DNA of 64,000 nt from positions 1 through 64,000 of IMG/VR virus record IMGVR_UViG_3300037189_025222. One strand, written 5' to 3'. Of this stretch, positions 1 through 7,612 are shown one piece after another. The DNA is from a virus. Position numbers and translations under genes: made by a program. A model generated the notes under the pieces. It ran no database searches and had not been told where the DNA came from. It saw only the letters and a program-made list of their open reading frames with translations. Position 1 is the first letter of the stretch. Each line of letters starts with the position of its first letter.

Positions 1-8
1 AAAGGATA

Positions 9-314
9 ATGAAAACTCTAATAACAATTGAAGTTGAAAATGAAATCGGCAATCCTTCTGTTGAAGAAGTAAAATCCTTTGTTAAACAAATCTTAGAAAA
101 AGGACTTGTTGGGAATTTTGACATATACAAGTATTGCCCAATGAGTGGAATATCGCTAAGAGTTTTAAGCACAGAAATTGAACGATTGAAACTTACAGAT
201 AAAGAAATTGAGGCGATGGCGTATTTTGCACATTTTTTCCCAGTATGTGCAGCAGAGATTGATGCAGCATCAGACATTCTTCGTAACCTATTAGAAAGAA
301 CAAAGGATAAATAA
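9..314 (+). CDS. Hypothetical protein, 101 aa
   Basis: Not recognised. A soluble, mildly acidic protein without signal peptide or membrane segment; the C-terminal half is predicted mostly helical (residues ~60-98). AAAGGA lies just before the ATG. Its stop codon overlaps the ATG of the next gene by one base (TAATG-type junction), so the two are probably translated together. It opens a run of tightly packed plus-strand small genes that reaches 5.2 kb. Confidence 0.75.
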   Translation: MKTLITIEVENEIGNPSVEEVKSFVKQILEKGLVGNFDIYKYCPMSGISLRVLSTEIERLKLTDKEIEAMAYFAHFFPVCAAEIDAASDILRNLLERTKDK

Positions 315-604
315 TGATTACCTATAAAAATAAAAAGATCAAAATTTTACCCAAATCCGAATTACCAACAGTATTGGAAAAACATAACCAATCTGATATA
401 CAAGTTCCATTTCATCAGTATAATAATGATTTGATGGAGCATTTATGTTCTTTTGTGGACGATATGGAAAAGTATGATCCTAAGAATGAATATGATACAG
501 TTTACAGCTTTTATCATAATAATGAATGGGGAGTTATTGCGTTCAATCCAAATGTTCAACAAAATAAAACCTACTTAGTAAAGAGTACAAATGACCGAAA
601 CTAA
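314..604 (+). CDS. Hypothetical protein, 96 aa
   Basis: Not recognised. Acidic, soluble, no membrane segment. Residues ~40-75 contain a D/E-rich stretch followed by an aromatic FYHNNEWGVIAF segment that looks like a beta hairpin. The start overlaps the stop of the preceding gene by one base, which supports coupled translation. No function can be assigned. Confidence 0.7.
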   Translation: MITYKNKKIKILPKSELPTVLEKHNQSDIQVPFHQYNNDLMEHLCSFVDDMEKYDPKNEYDTVYSFYHNNEWGVIAFNPNVQQNKTYLVKSTNDRN

Positions 605-698
605 ACAAAAAAGCTGGACTGATCTTTTGGGCAAACCTCAAACATACGATCAGAGATTTTACAGGAGAATAAATAATGACCCCAGAAGATATACATGA
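591..698 (+). CDS. Possible small basic protein, 35 aa
   Basis: An open frame MTETKQKSWTDLLGKPQTYD... overlaps the end of the preceding gene by 14 nt and the start of the next by 23 nt. It lacks a clear ribosome site. The composition (KSWTDLLG, then basic residues) is protein-like, but the frame is short and could be chance. Confidence 0.3.
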   Translation: MTETKQKSWTDLLGKPQTYDQRFYRRINNDPRRYT

Positions 699-876
699 TT
701 TGCGATCAGTTGTTAATGAACAATTTGACTATATTAATAGACTCATGCCACTGGTTTATGCTGCAAACAAAGACCCTAAAGATTTTCAAACAATATATGA
801 ATCCATAGTAGATTGTAATAAAGTTATGATGGAGATAATTAATGGACCAAGTGGAACTATTGAGAAAATGATATGA
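676..876 (+). CDS. Hypothetical protein, 66 aa
   Basis: A small, probably all-helical protein of unknown function. The start is supported by AGGAGA seven bases upstream. Its stop overlaps the next start as ATGA. Cys47 and several Met residues are present, but there is no metal-binding motif. Confidence 0.75.
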   Translation: MTPEDIHDLRSVVNEQFDYINRLMPLVYAANKDPKDFQTIYESIVDCNKVMMEIINGPSGTIEKMI

Positions 877-1016
877 AAATACAAAATATTCCAAATTGGG
901 AAAAAGATGATATAATTGCTTTGATAAACCATGATGGTGGAGTTATATCTTTTACACCCCCAAAGAATATGCCAGAAGGATGTAGTTGGGAAAAGATTCA
1001 AGAAAATGTAGTATAA
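873..1016 (+). CDS. Hypothetical protein, 47 aa
   Basis: Short gene MKIQNIPNWEKDDIIALINH... starting in an ATGA overlap with the preceding stop, which is the main evidence that it is translated. It ends with GCSWEKIQENVV. No membrane segment or known domain. The minus strand here has longer open frames, but these run against the operon and have no ribosome site. Confidence 0.65.
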   Translation: MKIQNIPNWEKDDIIALINHDGGVISFTPPKNMPEGCSWEKIQENVV

Positions 1017-1045
1017 TTACTCAAATTAGTGCCCGAAATTCTACT

Positions 1046-1288
1046 ATGACTAAGCTAGATCAATTTATTTCAGACTGTCCTAATTGCATTTCTCCTTGGA
1101 AATGTAATGGTCCTCATTTAGAAAAAGCATACGAGAACATTTATCGTAGCAAAGATGGGTATTACATGTTGTCTAAGACCACAAATATGTGGGTTTTTGT
1201 GGCTCACGAAGGCGAATACACAGCACAGAATTTGCTTGACATTGCAAACACACTCAGTATACTGAGTGAAGGATGTCACAAAGTTTAA
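1046..1288 (+). CDS. Hypothetical protein, 80 aa, CPxC-like motif
   Basis: Start set at the ATG of MTKLDQFISDC. An in-frame upstream ATG at 986 lies inside the preceding gene and would add a tail with no ribosome site. CPNC (residues ~11-14) and a third Cys at ~20 could bind metal, but no second pair is obvious. Overlaps the next gene by 16 nt. Confidence 0.65.
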   Translation: MTKLDQFISDCPNCISPWKCNGPHLEKAYENIYRSKDGYYMLSKTTNMWVFVAHEGEYTAQNLLDIANTLSILSEGCHKV

Positions 1289-1731
1289 ATTTCAAAATTG
1301 AAAGTCAAAACATGAACGCTGAACTTGAACAAAAGCTTTTTGAAGAACACCCAGATTTGTTCCAAAACCGTCACAAATCTAGTCAAGAAAGCTGTATGGT
1401 CTGGGGCATAGAATTTGGTGATGGATGGTATGACCTCATAAAGAATGTGTGTGTTGAAATAACACGACATGAAAAAAATGTGACTAATGAAAAAGACGCT
1501 TATAGGTATAAAAAAGACTACGAACAGGTTAGATTTGATCAAACAAAACAAAAATTTGGTGGTTTAAGAATTTATTACTCTGGTGGTGACGACCATATCA
1601 GAGGTGTAATTGATATGGCAGAAGCAATGAGCTACTGTATCTGTGAGGATTGTGGTAATAAAGGCACACCTAATAAAGGTGGTTGGATTACCACTCTTTG
1701 TGAAAATTGTAGGAGCAGAACAACGAAATAG
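1273..1731 (+). CDS. Conserved phage protein of the KFGGLR / zinc-ribbon family, 152 aa
   Basis: Recognisable from memory as a widespread family of phage and prophage proteins of unknown function. It has a C/GDGWYDLI-type segment near residues 50-57, the core QKFGGLRIYY (~91-100), a D-x-x-I-x-G-x-I-x-x-AE helix, and a C-terminal zinc ribbon C-x2-CG...C-x2-C (residues ~125-148). All four Cys are present, so the metal site looks intact. No biochemical role is established for the family. A second Met (MNAELEQ, residue 14) is an alternative start. Confidence 0.85.
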   Translation: MSQSLNFKIESQNMNAELEQKLFEEHPDLFQNRHKSSQESCMVWGIEFGDGWYDLIKNVCVEITRHEKNVTNEKDAYRYKKDYEQVRFDQTKQKFGGLRIYYSGGDDHIRGVIDMAEAMSYCICEDCGNKGTPNKGGWITTLCENCRSRTTK

Positions 1732-1745
1732 ATAATTGAGAACAC

Positions 1746-2087
1746 ATGAAAATTCAAATTAATAACGCAGAAATAATAGATCTAACCACACCAGAACTAT
1801 ATGATTGTTGGCTTATAGATAAAGAAAGCTTTCATCATTGGTTAACTAGAAAGTCTAACCTAAAAATACCTCTAGAAGCGGATACTGGGACTTGGTTTTT
1901 CTCAGACAAAATATCTGGGGATAGAGTGTTTACTGTTGATTTAAAAGATTATATCGAATGGTGGAATCCTCTTGTTGCTTATATAAAAGCTCAACGTGTA
2001 GATAGCTACAAAATAATTGAAGAATCAATAGTTAATATAGAGTTTGAGACATATTTGAATAATTACCCAGAAGGATATTGGGACTAA
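1746..2087 (+). CDS. Hypothetical protein, 113 aa
   Basis: Not recognised. Trp- and acid-rich (WLIDKESFHHWL, TWFF, YIEWWNPLVAYIK, PEGYWD). Soluble, no signal peptide. Spaced 14 nt after the preceding gene and probably in the same transcript. The neighbouring gene overlaps its end only if an upstream start is used. Confidence 0.7.
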   Translation: MKIQINNAEIIDLTTPELYDCWLIDKESFHHWLTRKSNLKIPLEADTGTWFFSDKISGDRVFTVDLKDYIEWWNPLVAYIKAQRVDSYKIIEESIVNIEFETYLNNYPEGYWD

Positions 2088-2107
2088 AACAACAGATTGG
2101 TGGAATT

Positions 2108-2509
2108 ATGAACAAAAACATTATGAAAAAATGGATTAAAGCTCTTCGATCTGGCAAGTATAAGCAAGGCAGAGGAACTTTAAAACATTATGACACTAAC
2201 GCACAAGCACGGCATTGTTGCTTAGGCGTTCTTTGTGAGCTGTATAACGATCAAATGAGAAAAGATGAAAAGAAAACTTTGTCTGAAAAAACTCTTCATC
2301 ATGATTCCTTTACTCATGGAGTAGTTGAATTTAGTAGAAACAGGGATTATTTGCCAAAAAAGGTTGTTGATTGGGCTGATATGAATGATAATCTTGGTTA
2401 TTTTTATGATGAAAAAAATAAAGATAATTGCTTGTCTGATATGAACGATGACGGCAAAAAATTTAAAACAATAGCGAACATTATTGAGAAAAATTGGGAA
2501 AATATATGA
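2108..2509 (+). CDS. Conserved phage protein (WIKALRSGKYKQG family), 133 aa
   Basis: The N-terminus MNKNIMKKWIKALRSGKY followed by QARHCCLGVLCEL matches a family common in phages and phage-like islands (W-x-x-ALRSG-x-Y-x-QG ... FCCLGVLC). Its function is unknown to me. Start chosen at 2108, where the family signature begins. An in-frame ATG at 2078 overlaps the previous gene and adds residues not expected for the family. C-terminal residues ~85-130 are acidic. Ends in an ATGA overlap with the next gene. Confidence 0.8.
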   Translation: MNKNIMKKWIKALRSGKYKQGRGTLKHYDTNAQARHCCLGVLCELYNDQMRKDEKKTLSEKTLHHDSFTHGVVEFSRNRDYLPKKVVDWADMNDNLGYFYDEKNKDNCLSDMNDDGKKFKTIANIIEKNWENI

Positions 2510-2697
2510 AAAACATGATTGAATCTGAAGACTCTGATATCCGCCTACATAACCCAACATTAAAAGAATTGTCGAGAGCATGTGAGGATTTATGCCATAA
2601 ATTGAGAGTACCATATGATCCGTATAAAATACGAGTCACTACAGACTATGGCGCCAAGGTGGTAATTTATTATGATGGTGGTGGTGAGTTATTATGA
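2506..2697 (+). CDS. Hypothetical protein, 63 aa
   Basis: Start at the ATG that overlaps the preceding stop (ATGA); a start 12 nt upstream is possible. Contains a short helical, Cys-bearing segment (CEDLCHKL) and a C-terminal beta-like stretch (KVVIYYDGGGE). Function unknown. It overlaps the next start by four bases. Confidence 0.65.
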   Translation: MKNMIESEDSDIRLHNPTLKELSRACEDLCHKLRVPYDPYKIRVTTDYGAKVVIYYDGGGELL

Positions 2698-2924
2698 TAA
2701 CAAAAACTAAAGACGTTCAACAACAATTGCTCTATCTTATCAGCAAAATAGAAAAGATAGAGGATTTGTGTAAAGAAGAAACTCTGGAACCATTCGGACC
2801 TTATCTTGACAGTATAGACTTTATGAAAGTGCTTGAGGGTAGTAAAAAGCTCTCATACTCAGATGGATTAGAGGCGGGGATATCTCACATGGCAAGTAAA
2901 ATATTAAGGATACTCTACTCATGA
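2694..2924 (+). CDS. Hypothetical protein, 76 aa
   Basis: Helical acidic protein of unknown function, translationally coupled to the preceding gene (ATGATAA overlap). Just past its stop, a +1 frame continues open with protein-like text (FHINGNGEEWYQIKLNKF, up to 3010) but no start codon. That could be a decayed gene or a frameshifted extension; I do not annotate it as a CDS. Confidence 0.65.
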   Translation: MITKTKDVQQQLLYLISKIEKIEDLCKEETLEPFGPYLDSIDFMKVLEGSKKLSYSDGLEAGISHMASKILRILYS

Positions 2925-3016
2925 ATTTACAGATTTTATATTTCATATTAATGGTAATGGAGAAGAATGGTATCAAATAAAGCTAAACAAATTCAACTAT
3001 TGGAGTGTGTAGAAGT

Positions 3017-3562
3017 ATGAGAAAAGAAGAATTAGCCGTTGACCACATCATGTTGTTTGGTGGACTAGTTATATTTACAGCAGTATTATGTGCTCTTGTT
3101 CTTAATCCTATTCATAAAAAGAATGTAGAAAAGTTAAAATCAAACAAGCTAATAAACAGACAGAAAATTACCATCGACAATATTGTTGGTACCGTAGAAA
3201 GCATTCATCCTTGGGGACGTACAGAAATTGTTCCCATGAAGAGTATCGAATTAGAATATTTTGAATATGATGATCAATGGGTTATGTATGGTGATGTTGT
3301 TCAACCAGTTGGTCGCAAAGATTATTTTATGCCGGTCATGAAGGGCAGACTAAATCTTGATGTTAAAGAAATGACTCAAACATGGATTGAATATGGTAGC
3401 TATGCTACTGGTCTTGATAAGGAAGCAGAAACTTATGAAGATTTTAGATTAGCTCATATCAAAGTCAAGCAGGGTAAAATTATTGATATACAATACTCTC
3501 ATTATAGATTACTATCAAATAATACTTGGAGCATAATAGCGTCGTGGAAAGCAAAAATATAG
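3017..3562 (+). CDS. Membrane-anchored hypothetical protein, 181 aa
   Basis: Single N-terminal membrane segment (residues ~11-31, IMLFGGLVIFTAVLCALVL) followed by positive residues and a ~145-residue beta-rich domain, probably facing one side of the membrane. A GTG 12 nt upstream is an alternative start. Not recognised. Overlaps the next gene, which is also a membrane-anchored protein of similar plan; the two may form a pair. Confidence 0.7.
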   Translation: MRKEELAVDHIMLFGGLVIFTAVLCALVLNPIHKKNVEKLKSNKLINRQKITIDNIVGTVESIHPWGRTEIVPMKSIELEYFEYDDQWVMYGDVVQPVGRKDYFMPVMKGRLNLDVKEMTQTWIEYGSYATGLDKEAETYEDFRLAHIKVKQGKIIDIQYSHYRLLSNNTWSIIASWKAKI

Positions 3563-4041
3563 AAGTTAAAGTGATTGAATGGTTTGCGGAGGTGCGCAAG
3601 CCGCTGACCGTATTATGTTTTTTAATTTTGTGCGTCCCTATACCTGTTTTGGGTGAGAATTATATTTCACTTAAAAAAGATTTAGTAGTTACTGTTGACC
3701 AAGACTATATCGATTTACCTGTAATTTCGATTGATAGCGAAAAAATAGAAAGCAGAATTGGATACGGCATTTATTTTGAGTCTTGGTCATCTAAATCTTA
3801 TGTTTGCCGTATTCATCTAAACAGAAATATAGATAAAATTAAAAAAGACACCGTAATTGTTTTAAATGGTAAATATGAGATTGAAAAGACTTCTTCTGGT
3901 ATGTTTGCACACAAGTTCTTCGTAAAAGAGCCGAAAGAAATAAGCTATATAGCCTGCGGTGTTTATGTAGACTACTATAGAAGTCTTTTGGGCGAAAAAG
4001 TGCGACTGATATCCAGAACTTTTCCAGATGATTTTAAATAA
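3544..4041 (+). CDS. Membrane-anchored hypothetical protein, 165 aa
   Basis: Start taken as GTG at 3544, with GGAG about 12 nt upstream; a TTG at 3526 is an alternative. One hydrophobic segment (PLTVLCFLILCVPIPVLG) can act as signal anchor or signal peptide. The remaining ~125 residues are beta-rich and contain two Cys. Function unknown; it sits between a membrane protein and a lipoprotein, so this stretch looks devoted to envelope proteins. Confidence 0.65.
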   Translation: MESKNIEVKVIEWFAEVRKPLTVLCFLILCVPIPVLGENYISLKKDLVVTVDQDYIDLPVISIDSEKIESRIGYGIYFESWSSKSYVCRIHLNRNIDKIKKDTVIVLNGKYEIEKTSSGMFAHKFFVKEPKEISYIACGVYVDYYRSLLGEKVRLISRTFPDDFK

Positions 4042-4111
4042 ACAGTATTTGACTTTATGCTTGCTTAATTGTATACTAAGCACTTTAATTCACGTCAAAA
4101 AGGAGTTTCAA

Positions 4112-4474
4112 ATGAAAAGATTGTTTTTTCTTTCTTTTATTGTTGGATGTGGAGTTTCCTCTAAGCCCGCCAAAGAAATTATAGTCGAGACTCAGCCGAC
4201 AGTTGTAGTAGAGCAATCTGTTGTAGAGAATGAAACTCCAGATTTGCAAAGGATTGCTTATGATATTGGATACAAAAGAGGATACAAAAATTTTACGAGT
4301 CAGATGAACCTTGAGCCAACTGTTGAGTCTAAAGAATTTGCTTACACGGTTAAAAAGGAAGACGAAGCAATTTTAGAAACAGAAGCATATCAAGATATTA
4401 TGATGAAAGGCTATGTAGATGGCTATCATAAAGCGGGTGAATCGATGGTACAAGGTTGCCCAAGAAAGAATTAA
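4112..4474 (+). CDS. Putative lipoprotein, 120 aa
   Basis: Start chosen at 4112, behind a strong AAAGGAG ribosome site. The N-terminus MKRLFFLSFIVGCGVSS is a short lipoprotein signal with lipobox I-V-G-C (Cys13), so the mature protein should be lipid-anchored. The mature part is acidic, Val/Glu-rich (~20-45), then has GYKRGYKNF and GYVDGYHKAGES segments, which look like two copies of a short motif. Function unknown; phage lipoproteins often act in superinfection exclusion or lysis, but nothing here decides that. Confidence 0.75.
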   Translation: MKRLFFLSFIVGCGVSSKPAKEIIVETQPTVVVEQSVVENETPDLQRIAYDIGYKRGYKNFTSQMNLEPTVESKEFAYTVKKEDEAILETEAYQDIMMKGYVDGYHKAGESMVQGCPRKN

Positions 4475-4476
4475 CA

Positions 4477-5235
4477 ATGTTAAGAAGCCGAATTAATTAT
4501 TGGGGTTGTTCTAAATTTGCCGATTGGATTCGGGGCGAAAAGAAACCATTCGCTCTTGAATGGGGCAAGTGGGAAGAGTGGAAAGAAGAGCAAAGCAGAA
4601 AGAGACCAATTCGTTTTTGGATATCAGATACTCTGTTGAATAAAATCCAAAATTTTATCTTTTATCCTTCTGATGTTTGGAATGAAATTAGACACTACTA
4701 TTACAACAGGTTTGTTTCTAAAACTCATTATCTCAAAACAGGATTGAAACCCGGAAGATACCATGAACTAGATGAAAGAATAATTCATGGATTGTTCAAC
4801 GAGTTAGTTGATTTCGTGGAATGCGAACAAGCATGGATGAACCACATCTGTAGTGAAAACAAAAACTTTAAGTTCAAAAAAGGCAGATGCCCAGAAGCAG
4901 GAATAGATTATCTTAATTGGGCCATTTCACTTAAAAATGACGAAGATAGTGGTTTTGAAAAGGGAGATAAAGATTATGGCACACCAAGTCGCCAATCCAT
5001 AGCAGCACAGAAAATTCTTGATATTTATAATTGGTGGAAGTTTGAACGCCCTAACAGAAAAGACCCTATGGAAGTCAGTGGTTGGAGTGATTATTATGAC
5101 AACAAAGGCAACTACACAAAAAAACAACAATCAGCAATTCTAAAAAAGCTTGATAAGGTTGAAGTATCATACAATCAAGAAGACGAAGACATGATGATAG
5201 AGCTAATAAAGATTCGCAGCAGTTTGTGGACTTAA
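4477..5235 (+). CDS. Conserved phage protein (NYWGCSKFADWIRG family), 252 aa
   Basis: Starts MLRSRINYWGCSKFADWIRG with KKPFALEWGKWEEW; this matches a family I know only from large phages, of unknown role. Start set at 4477 because the signature begins there; the in-frame ATG at 4456 lies within the preceding gene. Charged, soluble, Trp-rich. A P-D-Y-G-T-P-like segment (residues ~170-180) precedes a helical C-terminus. Converges with the minus-strand Myb-repeat gene, overlapping it by four bases with no terminator visible between them. Confidence 0.8.
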   Translation: MLRSRINYWGCSKFADWIRGEKKPFALEWGKWEEWKEEQSRKRPIRFWISDTLLNKIQNFIFYPSDVWNEIRHYYYNRFVSKTHYLKTGLKPGRYHELDERIIHGLFNELVDFVECEQAWMNHICSENKNFKFKKGRCPEAGIDYLNWAISLKNDEDSGFEKGDKDYGTPSRQSIAAQKILDIYNWWKFERPNRKDPMEVSGWSDYYDNKGNYTKKQQSAILKKLDKVEVSYNQEDEDMMIELIKIRSSLWT

Positions 5236-6398
5236 ACTAAACTTTCTTCAATAAGCTCTGGACACTCTAATCCCGTCCATATATCTTTATTTCCTTCGAC
5301 TCTGCTTCTCATTAGTTTAATTCTTTCTCTGCGAATCTTCTCCATCAAATCTCCAGAAGAAGCAACATTTTTACTAATTATTTCTTGCTCTCTTTTTCTC
5401 AATCCATTGATCTTTTTAACTTCAATGCTTGAAATCTTTATTTTTAACCTAACTAAATTCGATATAACTCTTCGGTTGTTTACAGGAAACTTTGCATTAG
5501 CCTTGTTCCAAAGTATCATTAGATCGTTCGGTGTCTTGCCAGCCCAGTTGCTCAAAAGAAAACTCTTGAATCTTTCCTGAACATCCATTGGCAATCCGAC
5601 TATTTTTAATTTTTTTGCGAGACCAAGTCTGCAAAGTTTCTTTTGAATTGCATTTAAAGTATAGGGCAATATCTTTAAGTTAAAAACTACACGAGCAGAT
5701 TTGCCTTGATTGTGTAAATCATGCAATAAGTTAATATGCTCAATAGGCCATTCTGGGCGACTTGGTTTTGTCTCAACCAATCCCAATCGAATCATCTTGC
5801 TCTTAATTGCACTTTTGGATCTATTTGAGCGAACTTTACCACACTTTAAATTTTCTATTTCTTCATTTGACCAAACTTTCGTTCTCTTTAATCCCATCCT
5901 ATAAAGTTTTAGTTTAACGCTTTCTTTACTACGGCCGGGAACTTGAGGAATAATACCATCCGCATCAGAATAGTTTTTTAAGATTTCTAACTCTGACTTT
6001 TTCCATTTTCTGCCCTTCAGCAGGCCAAGTGAAGCCATTTTTAATCTAACTGCATAGTCAGTTCTACCCGCTATTTGTGGTATTTTTCCTTGGCTGTTTC
6101 GGATGATGGCTACTTCTTCATCCGTCCAATATTGGCTTTTGATTAGCTTTAAACGATACATTCTTCTTTTAATAGAAGCTTGGCTTTTTCCCTTTATTTC
6201 TGGGATTATTCCTTTAGACGCTGCCTCTTTAAGAATTTCAATTTCTTTATTGTTCCAAACTCTTGAGTTAAGCAACCCAAGACGTAGCATTTTATTTCTT
6301 ACATATCTTCTTTCTCGTCCTTTAATATTCGGGACAATATCTTTAGAGCTGGCTCTTTCGAGGATTTTTATTTCCTCTACAGTCCATTTCGCCACCAT
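5232..6398 (-). CDS. Tandem Myb/SANT-like repeat protein, 388 aa
   Basis: Six repeats of ~43 residues, beginning at W5, W48, W91, W132, W176 and W217. Each has the pattern W-x-x-E/K-E-x-x-x-L ... (I)P-x-I-x-GR-x-x-x-x-V-x-x-K-M-x-x-LGL, i.e. Trp, three helices and a Leu end as in SANT/Myb-like or related HTH folds. A basic ~170-residue C-terminal region follows. This suggests a sequence-specific DNA-binding protein, perhaps a regulator; the target is unknown. The start is decided by GGAGGTG eight bases before the ATG. It is the only long minus-strand gene in the first 6.5 kb and is divergent from the gene at 6550. Confidence 0.8.
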   Translation of the reverse strand: MVAKWTVEEIKILERASSKDIVPNIKGRERRYVRNKMLRLGLLNSRVWNNKEIEILKEAASKGIIPEIKGKSQASIKRRMYRLKLIKSQYWTDEEVAIIRNSQGKIPQIAGRTDYAVRLKMASLGLLKGRKWKKSELEILKNYSDADGIIPQVPGRSKESVKLKLYRMGLKRTKVWSNEEIENLKCGKVRSNRSKSAIKSKMIRLGLVETKPSRPEWPIEHINLLHDLHNQGKSARVVFNLKILPYTLNAIQKKLCRLGLAKKLKIVGLPMDVQERFKSFLLSNWAGKTPNDLMILWNKANAKFPVNNRRVISNLVRLKIKISSIEVKKINGLRKREQEIISKNVASSGDLMEKIRRERIKLMRSRVEGNKDIWTGLECPELIEESLV

Positions 6399-6501
6399 AA
6401 AACACCTCCATGCTCTTAGCGTCTACAAGTTGGAATGATTAGTATAGCAAACTAATTCTTTTTTGCAACTAATAATATAACAAATTTTAGATTAGAATGT
6501 C

Positions 6502-6530
6502 TTGACTAAAGATCAATTTTTCATTATATT
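6502..6530 (+). promoter_or_regulatory. sigma70-like promoter
   Basis: TTGACT at 6502-6507 and TATATT at 6525-6530 with a 17-nt spacer. The predicted start of transcription, ~6537, falls before the ATG at 6550 and excludes an upstream TTG start codon at 6502. Confidence 0.6.
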
Positions 6531-6549
6531 TGTCACCAAAGGAAAAAAT

Positions 6550-6906
6550 ATGCCAAGCAACAGATACGACTCAATAAAATACTACATTGAACCAAACGCA
6601 AAAGAAATACTTCACCCAGAAGAAGTTGATAAACTTGTTAAGTTTATGGTGGATGAAATTTTTGATCGCAACTGGAACGGTCAAGGAACACTTGTAAGCA
6701 GATGTTTTACAGATGATGATCAAGTAATTTATGTCTTAGCAATGGAAGCAAAAGGCAAAGGTTTTGATTATGTCATTCTTCTTACTAGAAAAGACCTACA
6801 ATATAGCCACAACGGCCACAGCCCAGAATTATCTAAGCTTCTAGACGACTATGATGAAAAACATTCTAAAAATCAGGTCGCAACAAAAAAATTAAGCGAC
6901 TTGTGA
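6550..6906 (+). CDS. Hypothetical protein, 118 aa
   Basis: Start set at ATG 6550, preceded by AAAGGAAAA and a promoter-like pair whose -35 box covers the only upstream alternative. Alpha/beta composition (VIYVLAMEAKGKGFDYVILLTRKDL resembles a beta-turn-beta core). Charged C-terminal tail. Function not recognised. Converges with the HEAT-like gene. Confidence 0.65.
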   Translation: MPSNRYDSIKYYIEPNAKEILHPEEVDKLVKFMVDEIFDRNWNGQGTLVSRCFTDDDQVIYVLAMEAKGKGFDYVILLTRKDLQYSHNGHSPELSKLLDDYDEKHSKNQVATKKLSDL

Positions 6907-6907
6907 A

Positions 6908-7564
6908 TCATCTGGAAGGAAAAACAAACTCTTCTTTTAATACTATGACGCCGGGAGGCAGATCCCAGAAATCCCATAGGTTTGAATGTATGTCTTTAGT
7001 TTGAAACATTAGTTCGTGCGTCTTCATATTATCTGAAGTTCGTTGAACTATCTTTTGGATTTTTTCTCTAGCTATCCCAGAATTTAATTGATCCGTTATA
7101 TACAGCCTCATTGCTGCTTGTTCTATGCGTTTATTTCTCCAACACAGATATCCACAAAAATATGGTTCTTCACACCACTCACAGTAATTGTTTTTTTTAA
7201 GCTTTAAAATATATTTTTCGCCAACATCTAGTTCAGTTTTAATTGAGCACATATCATTCTTAGACGAATATAATATTTCAAATCCTTTTGGGAATCTATC
7301 TTCTTTATTTAAGAACCAAATAGAAGGGATGTTGCCTTCTTCATCTGTTACGCAAAAATATTCTGATAATATTTCTCCACATCTTAATGCTATTTCTGTG
7401 TCATTGTGATTTAAGTTTGCCCTTAAAGCTGGTACCGCTTTAAACCCAAGCTTTTTAAGTTCCCCAGAAGCAATTTCTCTTTCTTTATACTCTTCTTTAC
7501 CAAGATCATTAATTAATTGATCTAGATTAATTTGGCAAAACAACAAAATTAAGAGCATTAACAT
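6908..7564 (-). CDS. Secreted HEAT-like repeat protein, planctomycete-type, 218 aa
   Basis: A hydrophobic N-terminus (MLMLLILLFCQ) suggests export. Residues ~14-65 (LINDLGKEEYKEREIASG, LKKLGFKAVPALRANL, DTEIALRCGEILSEYF) follow the L-x-x-x-x-Y-x-x-RE-A-x-x-x-L-x-x-LG-x-x-A-x-PAL ... D-x-E-x-x-x-R module that is abundant in Planctomycetes. The rest has six Cys including CEWCEEPYFCGYLC, a possible disulfide or metal cluster. Role unknown. This is one of two hints to the host phylum. Confidence 0.7.
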   Translation of the reverse strand: MLMLLILLFCQINLDQLINDLGKEEYKEREIASGELKKLGFKAVPALRANLNHNDTEIALRCGEILSEYFCVTDEEGNIPSIWFLNKEDRFPKGFEILYSSKNDMCSIKTELDVGEKYILKLKKNNYCEWCEEPYFCGYLCWRNKRIEQAAMRLYITDQLNSGIAREKIQKIVQRTSDNMKTHELMFQTKDIHSNLWDFWDLPPGVIVLKEEFVFPSR

Positions 7565-7612
7565 TGTAATTTATATACTATCATAATATATCTAAATTAA
7601 CAGGGGAAATAA

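Noticed and set aside
2921-3010. Gene with FHINGNGEEWYQIKLNKF
   Set aside because: Open frame without any start codon; may be a decayed gene or frameshift extension, but it cannot be supported as a CDS.
6502-6549. N-terminal extension of the 6550 gene from a TTG at 6502
   Set aside because: The TTG is part of a good -35 box (TTGACT) and the predicted transcript starts downstream of it.
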